A stretch of DNA of 64,000 nucleotides from Mesorhizobium sophorae. GTDB lineage: Bacteria > Pseudomonadota > Alphaproteobacteria > Rhizobiales > Rhizobiaceae. Positions 9,454 through 16,198 of the stretch are shown one piece after another (the first letter of the stretch is position 1; every line of letters starts with the position of its first letter). The stretch lies in assembly GCF_002270415.1 (NCBI RefSeq), contig NZ_NNRI01000006.1:1-64000 (forward strand). The letters run 5' to 3'. The translations under genes and the position numbers were made by a program. The notes under the pieces were generated by a model, which was not told where the DNA came from, made no database searches, and saw nothing but the letters and a program-made list of their open reading frames with translations.

Positions 9454-10029
9454 CACGGCCTCCTTCTCGGAAACCGTGAATCACATCTCAATCCAAATTA
9501 ATAGGTCCTGAGCCTAGACATGTGTGATCATTCCAGCAATCGTCTGCGTCGGGTCAAACTTTCGCGTTCGCCTGATGTCGTGGATGCGCCGGAATCGGTC
9601 GAGAGATGAAGGGCCTGTCGCGCGACTTGATGAACCCGAAAACTGACGTTCGCGGACAGCGCAGTGCCAAAAGGGACCTTGCATCAAATGGCAAGCTCCA
9701 GGTGGTGTCCGCGCTTGGTCGAAGAGAAACTCGGCAAGGCGGCCGAACCGCGGAGCAGTTGAAGGCCGCCTGAGCCCTGCGATCCCCATAGGGGCGTTTT
9801 CGGGCAGGCTAAGGCCGAAGGTCCACCGGTCCGGGCGGTCCGGGCGAAATCGCCCAGCCGCGGAACCCGGATATAGTCTTTCTGGAGAGTCATGCTGACG
9901 ACAAAGGAACCGTCGGCGTGCTTTATGGGGGCAGAAACGCCAGGGCAGCTTCGGAAGCGTTCCGCTTCAGATTGTGAACTGGCCTTAGTCCTCCGCAAGG
10001 CCTAACTTGCGGCAAAGGAGCGCTCAGCC
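9454..10029. other. Intergenic stretch, no gene recognised
   Basis: Between the IS5 relic and the HxlR gene there are only weak minus-strand open frames with low-complexity Ser/Arg-rich translations and no ribosome-binding sites. I see no convincing gene. The last 60 bases hold the promoter region of the HxlR regulator, whose AAAGGAG lies near 10014. Confidence 0.5.
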
Positions 10030-10737
10030 ATGACGCGACGGCCTTACGGACTGGTCTGCCCGATCTCGCGCGCCTGCGAGTTCCTGGAGCCACGCTGGAC
10101 GATTCAAATCCTGGCCGAGCTCTGGAACGGCTCGACCCGCTTCAATGACATTCGCAAGGGAGTAGGCAACATCTCGTCCGCCCTCTTGTCGAGGCGGCTC
10201 AAGGAGATGGAAGCGTTGGGCCTGGTCGAGCGCGTCGAGGACAAGGCGTCGGGCACCATCGCCTATTTCCGCACCGAGAAGTCGATCAAGCTCGAGCCGG
10301 CGATGAACGCGCTGGCGGAATGGGCGCAATGCAACATCGAGGCGGAGATCGCGCTCGCCGACGTGGATGTTTCGACCCTCATGTGGCTCGTGCGGCGAAA
10401 GATCGACCTCGCTGAGCTGCCGCGGCGGCGCGCCGTCATCCGGTTCCATTTCCGCGACGATCCCCCACCGAAGTGCCTCCATTATTGGTTTGTGGTCGAG
10501 CCAGGCGCGGACTTGCCCGAGCTATGCTCGCTCGACCCCCACCGGGACGTCGACCTCTACGTCGAGACCGGCGTTGTTCCGCTGGGGGCCATTCTGGAGG
10601 GCCGCTCCAGCATCGAGCGTGAGAAAGAAAAGGGCGGCCTTTTCCTGAGCGGCGACCCCGGCCTTGCCCGCAGCATGGACCGTTGGCTGCGAACCTCGGT
10701 CTATGCGGCGCTCGAAGGTATCGTCCCGCTTTCTTGA
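10030..10737 (+). CDS. HxlR-family transcriptional regulator with C-terminal SCP2-like domain
   Basis: Encodes 235 residues. The first 100 form the MarR-like winged helix of the HxlR family (CPISRACEFLEPRWTIQIL, then FNDIRKGVGNISSALLSRRL and a wing), although the first cysteine lacks the usual spacing to the helix. The C-terminal 120 residues resemble the sterol-carrier-type domain seen in longer HxlR proteins, which may bind a hydrophobic effector. It lies 85 bases upstream of a YdhR-type gene and is probably co-transcribed with it. The last 30 bases of the gene and the intergenic region recur as a fragment at 34.57 kb. Confidence 0.88.
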   Translation: MTRRPYGLVCPISRACEFLEPRWTIQILAELWNGSTRFNDIRKGVGNISSALLSRRLKEMEALGLVERVEDKASGTIAYFRTEKSIKLEPAMNALAEWAQCNIEAEIALADVDVSTLMWLVRRKIDLAELPRRRAVIRFHFRDDPPPKCLHYWFVVEPGADLPELCSLDPHRDVDLYVETGVVPLGAILEGRSSIEREKEKGGLFLSGDPGLARSMDRWLRTSVYAALEGIVPLS

Positions 10738-10822
10738 AAACCATACTGAGGTTGCAGCCTCACGCGCGGAGGGTCGCTCGTAGCCGTGCAACGCCTATTA
10801 CCGAGAACAAGGGAGGAAAGAC

Positions 10823-11164
10823 ATGTCGGGTAAAATTCTGCAAATCAACTACAAGCTCAACGGGCCGAGGGCCGAGTATGAGAAAGACAACCTGCCCTAT
10901 GCTCAACCCATCGCGGACATACCTGGCCTGCGCTGGAAGGTCTGGATTATAAACGAGGCCCAAAGCGAAGCCGGCGGGATTTACCTGTTCGACGATGACG
11001 CCGCCGCGCAGTCCTTCGTTGATGGGCCAGTTGTTTCGGAGATGAAAGGTGACCCGACGTTGAGCATCAAGGCGTTTGACGTGATCGCTGAACTCACGAC
11101 CATCACCCGTGGCCCGGTGAAGTATATAGACTCACTGAACGCGATTCAAAGCGTGGTCGCCTAG
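10823..11164 (+). CDS. YdhR-family putative monooxygenase-like protein
   Basis: Encodes 113 residues. The pattern ILQINYKLNGP, IADIPGLRWKVWIINEA and GGIYLFDDDAAAQSFV fits the YdhR family, small dimeric alpha/beta-barrel (ferredoxin-like) proteins related to antibiotic biosynthesis monooxygenases; the reaction is not established for the family. AGGGAGGAAAGAC precedes the ATG. It follows the HxlR gene, a common arrangement for a regulator and its target. The 3' end overlaps the convergent gene by four bases. Confidence 0.85.
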   Translation: MSGKILQINYKLNGPRAEYEKDNLPYAQPIADIPGLRWKVWIINEAQSEAGGIYLFDDDAAAQSFVDGPVVSEMKGDPTLSIKAFDVIAELTTITRGPVKYIDSLNAIQSVVA

Positions 11165-11418
11165 ATCTTAATTCCAGGCATTTTAGCAAAATTGAATATT
11201 CCAATGAACGGCCTGTGATTTGCCCGCCGGGAGTTGGGCCGACGCCGTTCCAAGCTCTCCACCTTATGGTGGTCGCCGTCCGGCAGCGCGTCTCTCGTTA
11301 TATCTGCCAGTGATCTGATCGCTTCATATCTTACCGCCGCAACGTCTTGGCATTCTGTCCCCTGGTCATCAGGAAAAACCATCCCGTTGTCGTCAAGGTC
11401 GAAATAAAAGAGCGCCAT
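11161..11418 (-). CDS. DUF6894-like small protein, possibly frameshifted near its end
   Basis: The N-terminal half (ALFYFDLDDNG, DDQGTECQDVAAVRYEAIRS and ITRDALPDGDHH) matches the DUF6894 pattern common in rhizobia; function unknown. After that point the frame gives an Arg-rich tail, whereas a neighbouring frame reads GGQITGRSLEYSILLK, more like the expected terminal strand, so a small frameshift around 11240-11265 is possible. ATG 11418 fits the family start. A GTG at 11496 that overlaps the upstream small gene's stop (GTGA) is an alternative and would add 26 residues. Confidence 0.65.
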   Translation of the reverse strand: MALFYFDLDDNGMVFPDDQGTECQDVAAVRYEAIRSLADITRDALPDGDHHKVESLERRRPNSRRANHRPFIGIFNFAKMPGIKI

Positions 11419-11492
11419 GGGTGTTGAATTGGCAGGCCGCGATTTTGTTCCAACGCTGACGGCTTTTGTCCGATTCCGAACCGTCGGCGCGA

Positions 11493-11615
11493 TCACCCGC
11501 CCCGCAGCGCGGACCAGATGTCATGCCAATATGCTGTGACAAGCGAGGCCAGCGCCGCAGCGGCCATACCGGTGACGCCTAAGGCGCCTAGGCCCATGAG
11601 CTTCCAGCGTGTCAC
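11493..11615 (-). CDS. Small predicted single-pass membrane protein (40 aa)
   Basis: Its GTG start at 11615 overlaps the TGA of the upstream 62-residue gene, and its own TGA overlaps a possible GTG of the downstream gene. The product has a basic start (TRWKLMG), one hydrophobic helix (LGVTGMAAAALASLV) and an aromatic end (YWHDIW). The double GTGA coupling and membrane-like composition support a real small gene. No family is recognised, and chance openness cannot be excluded at this length. Confidence 0.45.
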   Translation of the reverse strand: MTRWKLMGLGALGVTGMAAAALASLVTAYWHDIWSALRGG

Positions 11616-11800
11616 CTATTGGCAGCTGTCGGAGGCTCTCGGTCCCCATAGTCCAAGATAGAGGCTATCCTCCTCAATTTGGACATTGCTTCATCGATAG
11701 TTCGCCAGGATGGCTCTCCCTGATGTAGCGAATCCCTGGCGCTCGCCAGATCAGTTCTGACGATCTGCATTATTTCGCGGGCGACTTCTTTCTTGTCCAT
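11612..11800 (-). CDS. Hypothetical small helical protein (62 aa)
   Basis: The frame begins with ATG at 11800 and has AGGAG about 8 bases upstream. The product (MDKKEVAREIMQIVRTDL at the start) is predicted to be mostly alpha-helical and charged, with no signal peptide or membrane segment. It is first in a run of minus-strand small genes that overlap by four bases. Family not recognised. Confidence 0.6.
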   Translation of the reverse strand: MDKKEVAREIMQIVRTDLASARDSLHQGEPSWRTIDEAMSKLRRIASILDYGDREPPTAANR

Positions 11801-11920
11801 GATGCCACTCCTGCGAGACCACGATGGTGGTCTTGGGCACCATCATGCCACGACCGCCGACCGGGCGGCAACGGAACGATCCACCCTGTGCCGGGTTACA
11901 CCCACCAAAGGTGAACCATC

Positions 11921-12199
11921 ATGCTTAAGCTGTTGATCCGCCTCGGCGCGATCTATGCGGCGTTTCAAATCGGCAGGGAATACGGCCGCGCCGAGACGGA
12001 GGTCATGCTGTTGCCGCCCGTCGACTATGAGAGACGCCCATCGGGCAAGGAACGAGGCGGAGTTTGGGGAGCCGACCTAAGTGCGGTTCCGACTAGGTCG
12101 ACCGTCAGCAACCTACCTGAGGCCCGTTTCGTTGCCAATCAACGGAATGATTTTTGGGGATCTATCGGGTTCGCGCTCGGTGCTTGTTCGCGCTTCTGA
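11921..12199 (+). CDS. Hypothetical small protein (92 aa)
   Basis: ATG at 11921 follows AAAGGTGAACC. The first 20 residues are moderately hydrophobic (LKLLIRLGAIYAAFQIG) and the rest is polar with several Gly and Arg. No family is recognised. It is divergent from the small-gene cluster at 11.2-11.8 kb and could share its promoter region. Confidence 0.5.
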   Translation: MLKLLIRLGAIYAAFQIGREYGRAETEVMLLPPVDYERRPSGKERGGVWGADLSAVPTRSTVSNLPEARFVANQRNDFWGSIGFALGACSRF

Positions 12200-12253
12200 C
12201 GCCTGACTTCAGGAGACCGTGCCGTTCCTGCCAGATGATTCTTTCGGTTGGGC

Positions 12254-12312
12254 TTGCACGTCGAAAATACCCGCGCTATGTATTCAACCGATAGGTTGTC
12301 AACCGAATGGTT
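12254..12312 (+). promoter_or_regulatory. ArsR-type promoter with two AACC-N4-GGTT operators
   Basis: TTGCAC (12254-12259) and TATGTA (12277-12282) are 17 bases apart and form a plausible sigma-70 promoter. Two inverted repeats of the same form follow, AACC GATA GGTT (12286-12297) and AACC GAAT GGTT (12301-12312), 15 bases apart. The first covers the expected transcription start; the second contains the ATG at 12307. This suits autorepression by the encoded ArsR protein. The leader would be under 20 bases and has no Shine-Dalgarno sequence, so translation may be near-leaderless or may start at GTG 12319. Confidence 0.65.
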
Positions 12313-12666
12313 AATTACGTGCCGTCAGATCGTCTCAGCTCGACCCTGTTCGCTCTCTCCGATCCTACGCGGCGTGGAATCCTTGCGCGCTTGGCGACCG
12401 GCGACGCCACTGTGACTGAATTGGCCGAGCCGTATGAAATGAGCCTTGCGGCCGTTTCCAAGCACCTAAAGGTGCTCGAAACTGCGGGCCTAGTTTCGCG
12501 CGGCCGAGAGGCGCAGTGGCGTCCCTGTCACCTTGAGGCCGCTCCTCTCCGAGATGTCTTCGAGTGGCTCGAAAGCTATCAGCGCTTCTGGGACAGAAGC
12601 CTCGATACCCTGGCCCAATATCTGAAGGTTATGCAGCGCCAGGACCCCGATAGCAAAGATGGCTGA
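12307..12666 (+). CDS. ArsR-family helix-turn-helix regulator
   Basis: Encodes 119 residues. The winged helix is clear: LFALSDPTRRGILARLATG, then TVTELAEPYEMSLAAVSKHL with the recognition helix, then VLETAGLVSRGREAQWRPC. It lacks the metal-binding CxC of arsenic sensors and belongs to the subgroup paired with AHSA1/SRPBCC proteins. It leads a run of same-strand genes (SRPBCC, DoxX, VOC, SRPBCC, DUF4287) and probably represses them through the paired palindromes overlapping its own start. Confidence 0.9.
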   Translation: MVNYVPSDRLSSTLFALSDPTRRGILARLATGDATVTELAEPYEMSLAAVSKHLKVLETAGLVSRGREAQWRPCHLEAAPLRDVFEWLESYQRFWDRSLDTLAQYLKVMQRQDPDSKDG

Positions 12667-12723
12667 GCTCTTGCGAGCCGCGAGCCGACCCCTTCGACCC
12701 CAAATAAAAAAAGGAAGATCTCA

Positions 12724-13203
12724 GTGACATCAACAATTGACGCCAGTTCGCTAGACGAGCCCGTAATTATCATCACGCGAATGCTCGACGCGCCACGTGA
12801 ACTTATCTGGAAGGCCATTACAGATCCAAAGCATGTCGCGCAGTGGTACGGCGGGCACGGCTTCTCGAGCCCTCTCTGCGAGATGGATGTAAGACCCGGC
12901 GGCGCCTGGCTCCACATTATGCAAGCCCCCAACGGCGCACAGTTCACGATCAACTGCGTCTTTCTAGAAGTCGTCGAGCCAGAGCGGCTCGTCTGGAAAA
13001 CCATCAAAGACGAGAAGCGAAATCCTGCTCCACCGACTGCCGTCAATACGGTCACCCTCGAGACACACGGACTTCAGACGAAATGGATGCTCGTCGCACG
13101 CTTCGATTCGTTCGAGGACCGGGACATCACAGCCGGGATGGGTTTCGGCCACATGATCAGCCAGGGCGCGGAGCGCATGGCGGAATACCTCAAGACTCTT
13201 TGA
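12724..13203 (+). CDS. SRPBCC / AHSA1-domain protein
   Basis: Encodes 159 residues, starting at GTG 12724 with AGGAAG upstream. The fold pattern of the START-like AHSA1 family is visible: ITRMLDAPRELIWKAITDP, VAQWYGGHGF, DVRPGGAWLHIM and EYLKTL at the end. These are ligand-binding helix-grip proteins; many are encoded next to an ArsR-family regulator, as here. The ligand is unknown. No signal peptide, so cytoplasmic. Confidence 0.88.
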   Translation: MTSTIDASSLDEPVIIITRMLDAPRELIWKAITDPKHVAQWYGGHGFSSPLCEMDVRPGGAWLHIMQAPNGAQFTINCVFLEVVEPERLVWKTIKDEKRNPAPPTAVNTVTLETHGLQTKWMLVARFDSFEDRDITAGMGFGHMISQGAERMAEYLKTL

Positions 13204-13272
13204 GGCAGCGAATGTCGGCGGCGACCATGGCCGCCGGAACGCCTCTCACCAAACAAGCTAGGAGACAATTGT

Positions 13273-13692
13273 ATGCCAACCGACTTTCAAACGCCTTCGA
13301 GCTCGAAGGCCATGTTGTGGACTGGGCGAGCAATGAGCGGCCTCGTGCTGCTGTTCCTGGTCATGGACGGCACCACGAAGCTGATGATGATCCAGCCCGT
13401 AGTCGATGCGACGGCGCAGATCGGCTATCCACTGGACCTGGTGCGCCCCATCGGAATCATCGGTCTCGTTTGCGCCGTCCTTTATGCCGTTCCGCGCACG
13501 GCCCTCCTCGGCGCGATCCTCACCACCGGCCTGCTCGGCGGCGCCATCGCCAGCAAGATGCGCCTAGAGGAACCACTCTTCAGCCAGGTTCTCTTCGGGG
13601 CCTATGTCGGCGTCCTGGCCTGGGGCGGCCTCTACCTGCGCGACGGCCGGCTGCGCGCCCTCTTCACCCTGCGCCGCGCAACGACGACCTGA
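13273..13692 (+). CDS. DoxX-family membrane protein
   Basis: Encodes 139 residues with four hydrophobic segments (about residues 20-32, 57-72, 76-93 and 105-122) and the start SGLVLLFLVMDGTTKL typical of DoxX-like proteins. It probably lies in the inner membrane; the family is linked to quinone or thiol redox chemistry, but this member's role is unknown. It sits between the SRPBCC and VOC genes in the ArsR-led run. Confidence 0.85.
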   Translation: MPTDFQTPSSSKAMLWTGRAMSGLVLLFLVMDGTTKLMMIQPVVDATAQIGYPLDLVRPIGIIGLVCAVLYAVPRTALLGAILTTGLLGGAIASKMRLEEPLFSQVLFGAYVGVLAWGGLYLRDGRLRALFTLRRATTT

Positions 13693-13745
13693 TCGCGACG
13701 CCCATTCCCACAGACCGAACTGCAACCCCGCCTAAGGAGCGAGAC

Positions 13746-14150
13746 ATGCAACCCTATCTGTTTTTCAAAGGCGAATGCGAGGACGCGTTCAAGCTTTACG
13801 CCACCTGCCTCGGCGGCAAGATCGAGGCCATGCTTTCTTATGAGGGCACCCCGGCCGCGGACCATGTGCCGGCAGAATTGCGCAGCAAGATCATCAATGC
13901 TCGTCTGGCGGTGGGAAATACGGTCTTGTTGGGAACTGACGTTTCGCCGGACCGCTATCATGAGCCTCAAGGCTTCTCGGTAGCGCTCCCCGTCGACAGC
14001 CCGACCGAGGCCGAGCGCGTATTTCAAGCCTTGGCGGAAGGCGGGACGGTGCGCATCCCGCTCGAGCAGAACTTCTTCGCCGTCCGCTATGGCACGCTCG
14101 TCGATCGCTTCGGTATCCCGTGGATGATCGTTTGCCAGCAGCCGGCCTGA
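13746..14150 (+). CDS. PhnB-like VOC superfamily protein
   Basis: Encodes 134 residues. The N-terminus QPYLFFKGECEDAFKLYATC and the C-terminal RYGTLVDRFGIPWMIVC fit the PhnB/glyoxalase-like subgroup of the vicinal oxygen chelate superfamily. These proteins have two beta-alpha-beta3 units and often no established reaction. ATG 13746 with AAGGAGCGAG upstream is chosen; the frame is open much further upstream, through the SRPBCC and DoxX genes, but that part is a shadow. Confidence 0.87.
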   Translation: MQPYLFFKGECEDAFKLYATCLGGKIEAMLSYEGTPAADHVPAELRSKIINARLAVGNTVLLGTDVSPDRYHEPQGFSVALPVDSPTEAERVFQALAEGGTVRIPLEQNFFAVRYGTLVDRFGIPWMIVCQQPA

Positions 14151-14212
14151 TCTTTCTGCCGGACCCTTGGCATGCCATCCGGCCATCGCTTGACCCAAAA
14201 TTGGAGGGATCA

Positions 14213-14749
14213 ATGACTACCATTGCTATCGCCGTCGTCGCTCTGTTCGGCGCTTTACTTGTTCTTATTCTCATCATTGCCTTTGCCGCTCCCGACACGT
14301 TCCGCGTTCAGCGCGCGGTGAGCATCAAGGCTCCGCCAGAGAAGATCTTTGCGCTCATCGCCAACTTTCGCGATTGGGTATCCTGGTCGCCCTACGAGAA
14401 GTTGGACCCCGCGATGAAGAGAACCTACAGCGGCGCAACAAAAGGCAACGGCGCCGTATATGCGTGGGACGGCAAAGGCAAGGCTGGCGCGGGGCGCATG
14501 GAGATCACGGACACATCTTCACCCTCGCAAGTGACAATCAAAATAGATTTCATCAAGCCGTTTGAGAACCACAACATCGCGGAATTCACACTGGAGAGCA
14601 AAGGGGGCTTCACAAACGTCACCTGGGCTATGCACGGTCCCAATCCCTTCATCGCGAGGGTGATGCATCTGATTTTCAACATAGACCGGATGATCGGCAC
14701 AGACTTCGAAATCGGTCTCGCCAACCTGAAGGCGGCCACTGAAACTTGA
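14213..14749 (+). CDS. Membrane-anchored SRPBCC (polyketide cyclase-like) protein
   Basis: Encodes 178 residues from ATG 14213, preceded by GGAGGGATCA. Residues 3-27 form a strongly hydrophobic helix (IAIAVVALFGALLVLILII) that should anchor the protein. The rest is a START-like ligand-binding domain (VSIKAPPEKIFALIANFRDW, WSPYEKLDPAM). Ligand unknown. It follows the VOC gene by 62 bases in the ArsR-led run. Confidence 0.85.
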   Translation: MTTIAIAVVALFGALLVLILIIAFAAPDTFRVQRAVSIKAPPEKIFALIANFRDWVSWSPYEKLDPAMKRTYSGATKGNGAVYAWDGKGKAGAGRMEITDTSSPSQVTIKIDFIKPFENHNIAEFTLESKGGFTNVTWAMHGPNPFIARVMHLIFNIDRMIGTDFEIGLANLKAATET

Positions 14750-14838
14750 CCGCAACTGGCAATTTCGAGGTGCGGGGCACGCCCGTCCTCCGCCAGATGG
14801 ACGTCGATCTGCTCCCGTCACGAGAACCAGGAGGCAAC

Positions 14839-15393
14839 ATGTCTTTTCAAGCGTACCTAGACAACATCAAAGCGAAGACGGGTAAAACGCCGGACGATTT
14901 TGCCAAGCTAGCCAGCCAGAAAGGTTTGGCCAAACACGGCGAAATTATAGCATGGCTGAAGACCGAGTATGGCTTGGGGCACGGACATGCCAATGCCATT
15001 TCGATGGTTCTCCTAAAGTCCGACGCGCGAAAAGACAACTCGGATGAGAAGCTCGACAAGCTGTTTTCAGGAAAGAAGGACATCTGGCGCGCAGCCGGTG
15101 AGGGTATAATCGCGAAAGTGTCTGAGTTTGGACCGGATGTCGTGGTTTCGGTCGGCGAAACGTATGTCAATCTTATGCGGGGGAAAAAGAAGTTCGCCAT
15201 TCTCCAGCCCTCTTCGGTCGAGCGCCTAGACGTCGGCATCAAGCTAAAGGGCGTAAAGCCCGAGGGACGTTTCGAGGCTGCCGGATCATGGAACTCGATG
15301 GTTACGCATCGCGTGCGCATCAGTGACCGTAACGAGACTGATGCCGAAATCGTCTCTTGGTTGAAGCGGGCCTATGATGTTGCGACATCCTAG
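14839..15393 (+). CDS. DUF4287 and DUF5655 domain protein
   Basis: Encodes 184 residues from ATG 14839, with CAGGAGG seven bases upstream. The first 75 residues (SFQAYLDNIKAKTGKTPDDF, LAKHGEIIAWLKTEYGLGHGH) match DUF4287, and the remainder (FAILQPSSVERLDVGIKL near residues 124-142) matches DUF5655. Proteins of this make-up are widespread next to ArsR/SRPBCC genes; function unknown. It ends the run of genes before the second direct repeat. Confidence 0.85.
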   Translation: MSFQAYLDNIKAKTGKTPDDFAKLASQKGLAKHGEIIAWLKTEYGLGHGHANAISMVLLKSDARKDNSDEKLDKLFSGKKDIWRAAGEGIIAKVSEFGPDVVVSVGETYVNLMRGKKKFAILQPSSVERLDVGIKLKGVKPEGRFEAAGSWNSMVTHRVRISDRNETDAEIVSWLKRAYDVATS

Positions 15394-15448
15394 AATACCG
15401 GTCCCCGCTGCCACAGGACTCCACCTTTAGATCCGATGCCGACCGTGT

Positions 15449-15545
15449 CTAAACCGGCATGGACATCTCGCGCACCCATTTGCGCAGCACATTCTCGTGG
15501 AGATCGAGGTCGCGGGCCGCCTGGGCCACCGCAGTTCGGGGCGCA
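15449..15545 (-). pseudogene. IS3-family OrfA fragment
   Basis: The minus strand reads TAVAQAARDLDLHENVLRKW and then VREM before a stop, the helix-turn-helix end of IS3-family OrfA proteins. Only about 30 residues remain. A similar but shorter patch of the adjacent sequence (AAGGTGGAGT, then CTGTGGCAG) is found at 58361-58405 beside the PCMT gene. It is a relic with no function expected. Confidence 0.7.
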
Positions 15546-15620
15546 TTCCATCGCCGGCAGGACGGAGGTCTACGCACACGGTCCGAAGTAGAGAAGGTTG
15601 GTTTCCAGTGCCCTTCCCTC

Positions 15621-15976
15621 TACCACCTTCAAATTCCGAACAATTCTCCAGTGGCCGCACGGTTTCCCGAAAGCCCAGCGTTTGCGGGATGTGCAGCCGA
15701 AAGCTGTGGAGTGTGGCAGCGCCCTGAGCGTGCAAATTGCTCTCTGAATGCCGATCATTCTCCGAAGCTGGGGAGTAGCCCCAAAAATCCCCAGGTTTTG
15801 ACAACAGCAATATCAATGCCTTAGCGCCGGCCTTGCTGGGGGCGGTTTTGCGGTTCGCTCACCTGTCGAGAAGGACCACAACTAAGTCGTCGCTCGCTAG
15901 GTCCGGGTTGCGCCACCTACGGACATCGCCAAGTCACTACTCAGACGTCGCGTTTGGGCCGGGAGCCGACTGGCAG
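15621..15976 (+). repeat. Direct repeat copy 2 (degenerate tRNA-Met 3' end and downstream)
   Basis: Starts with TACCACCTTCAAA preceded by CCCTTCCC, a decayed version of the tRNA-Met 3' end at 1600-1632, and then follows copy 1 (1620-1975) for about 355 bp. The best matching core is near 15720-15830. The stretch 15394-16198 otherwise contains only the IS3 relic and, near 16030, an ACTGACCCGAAGCGGAC motif of a type scattered in this window. No gene is seen. Confidence 0.75.
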
Positions 15977-16198
15977 CTTCGAGGCGTGGAATTTCAGAAG
16001 CGGACCTCAGATGCACTGCGTGCATTGACGTGAACTGACCCGAAGCGGACACTCAAATGGGTGGGCGAGCATCACCCGCTCTGCCCCACAAGCAGACCCT
16101 TGCGAGCAGATCTCAGGATCACCCTGGCGCTTGGCAGCTGAGGTTCTGCCCCTCATCTCCAGTGCCTGCTAGTCAGCCTACAGCACCGATACGGTGAT

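Noticed and set aside
9514..9998. Minus-strand frames between the IS5 relic and the HxlR gene
   Set aside because: Low-complexity translations, no ribosome-binding sites and no family resemblance.
12843..13745. Upstream extension of the VOC protein frame
   Set aside because: It runs through the SRPBCC and DoxX genes in another frame and looks like GC-rich shadow; ATG 13746 has a good ribosome-binding site.
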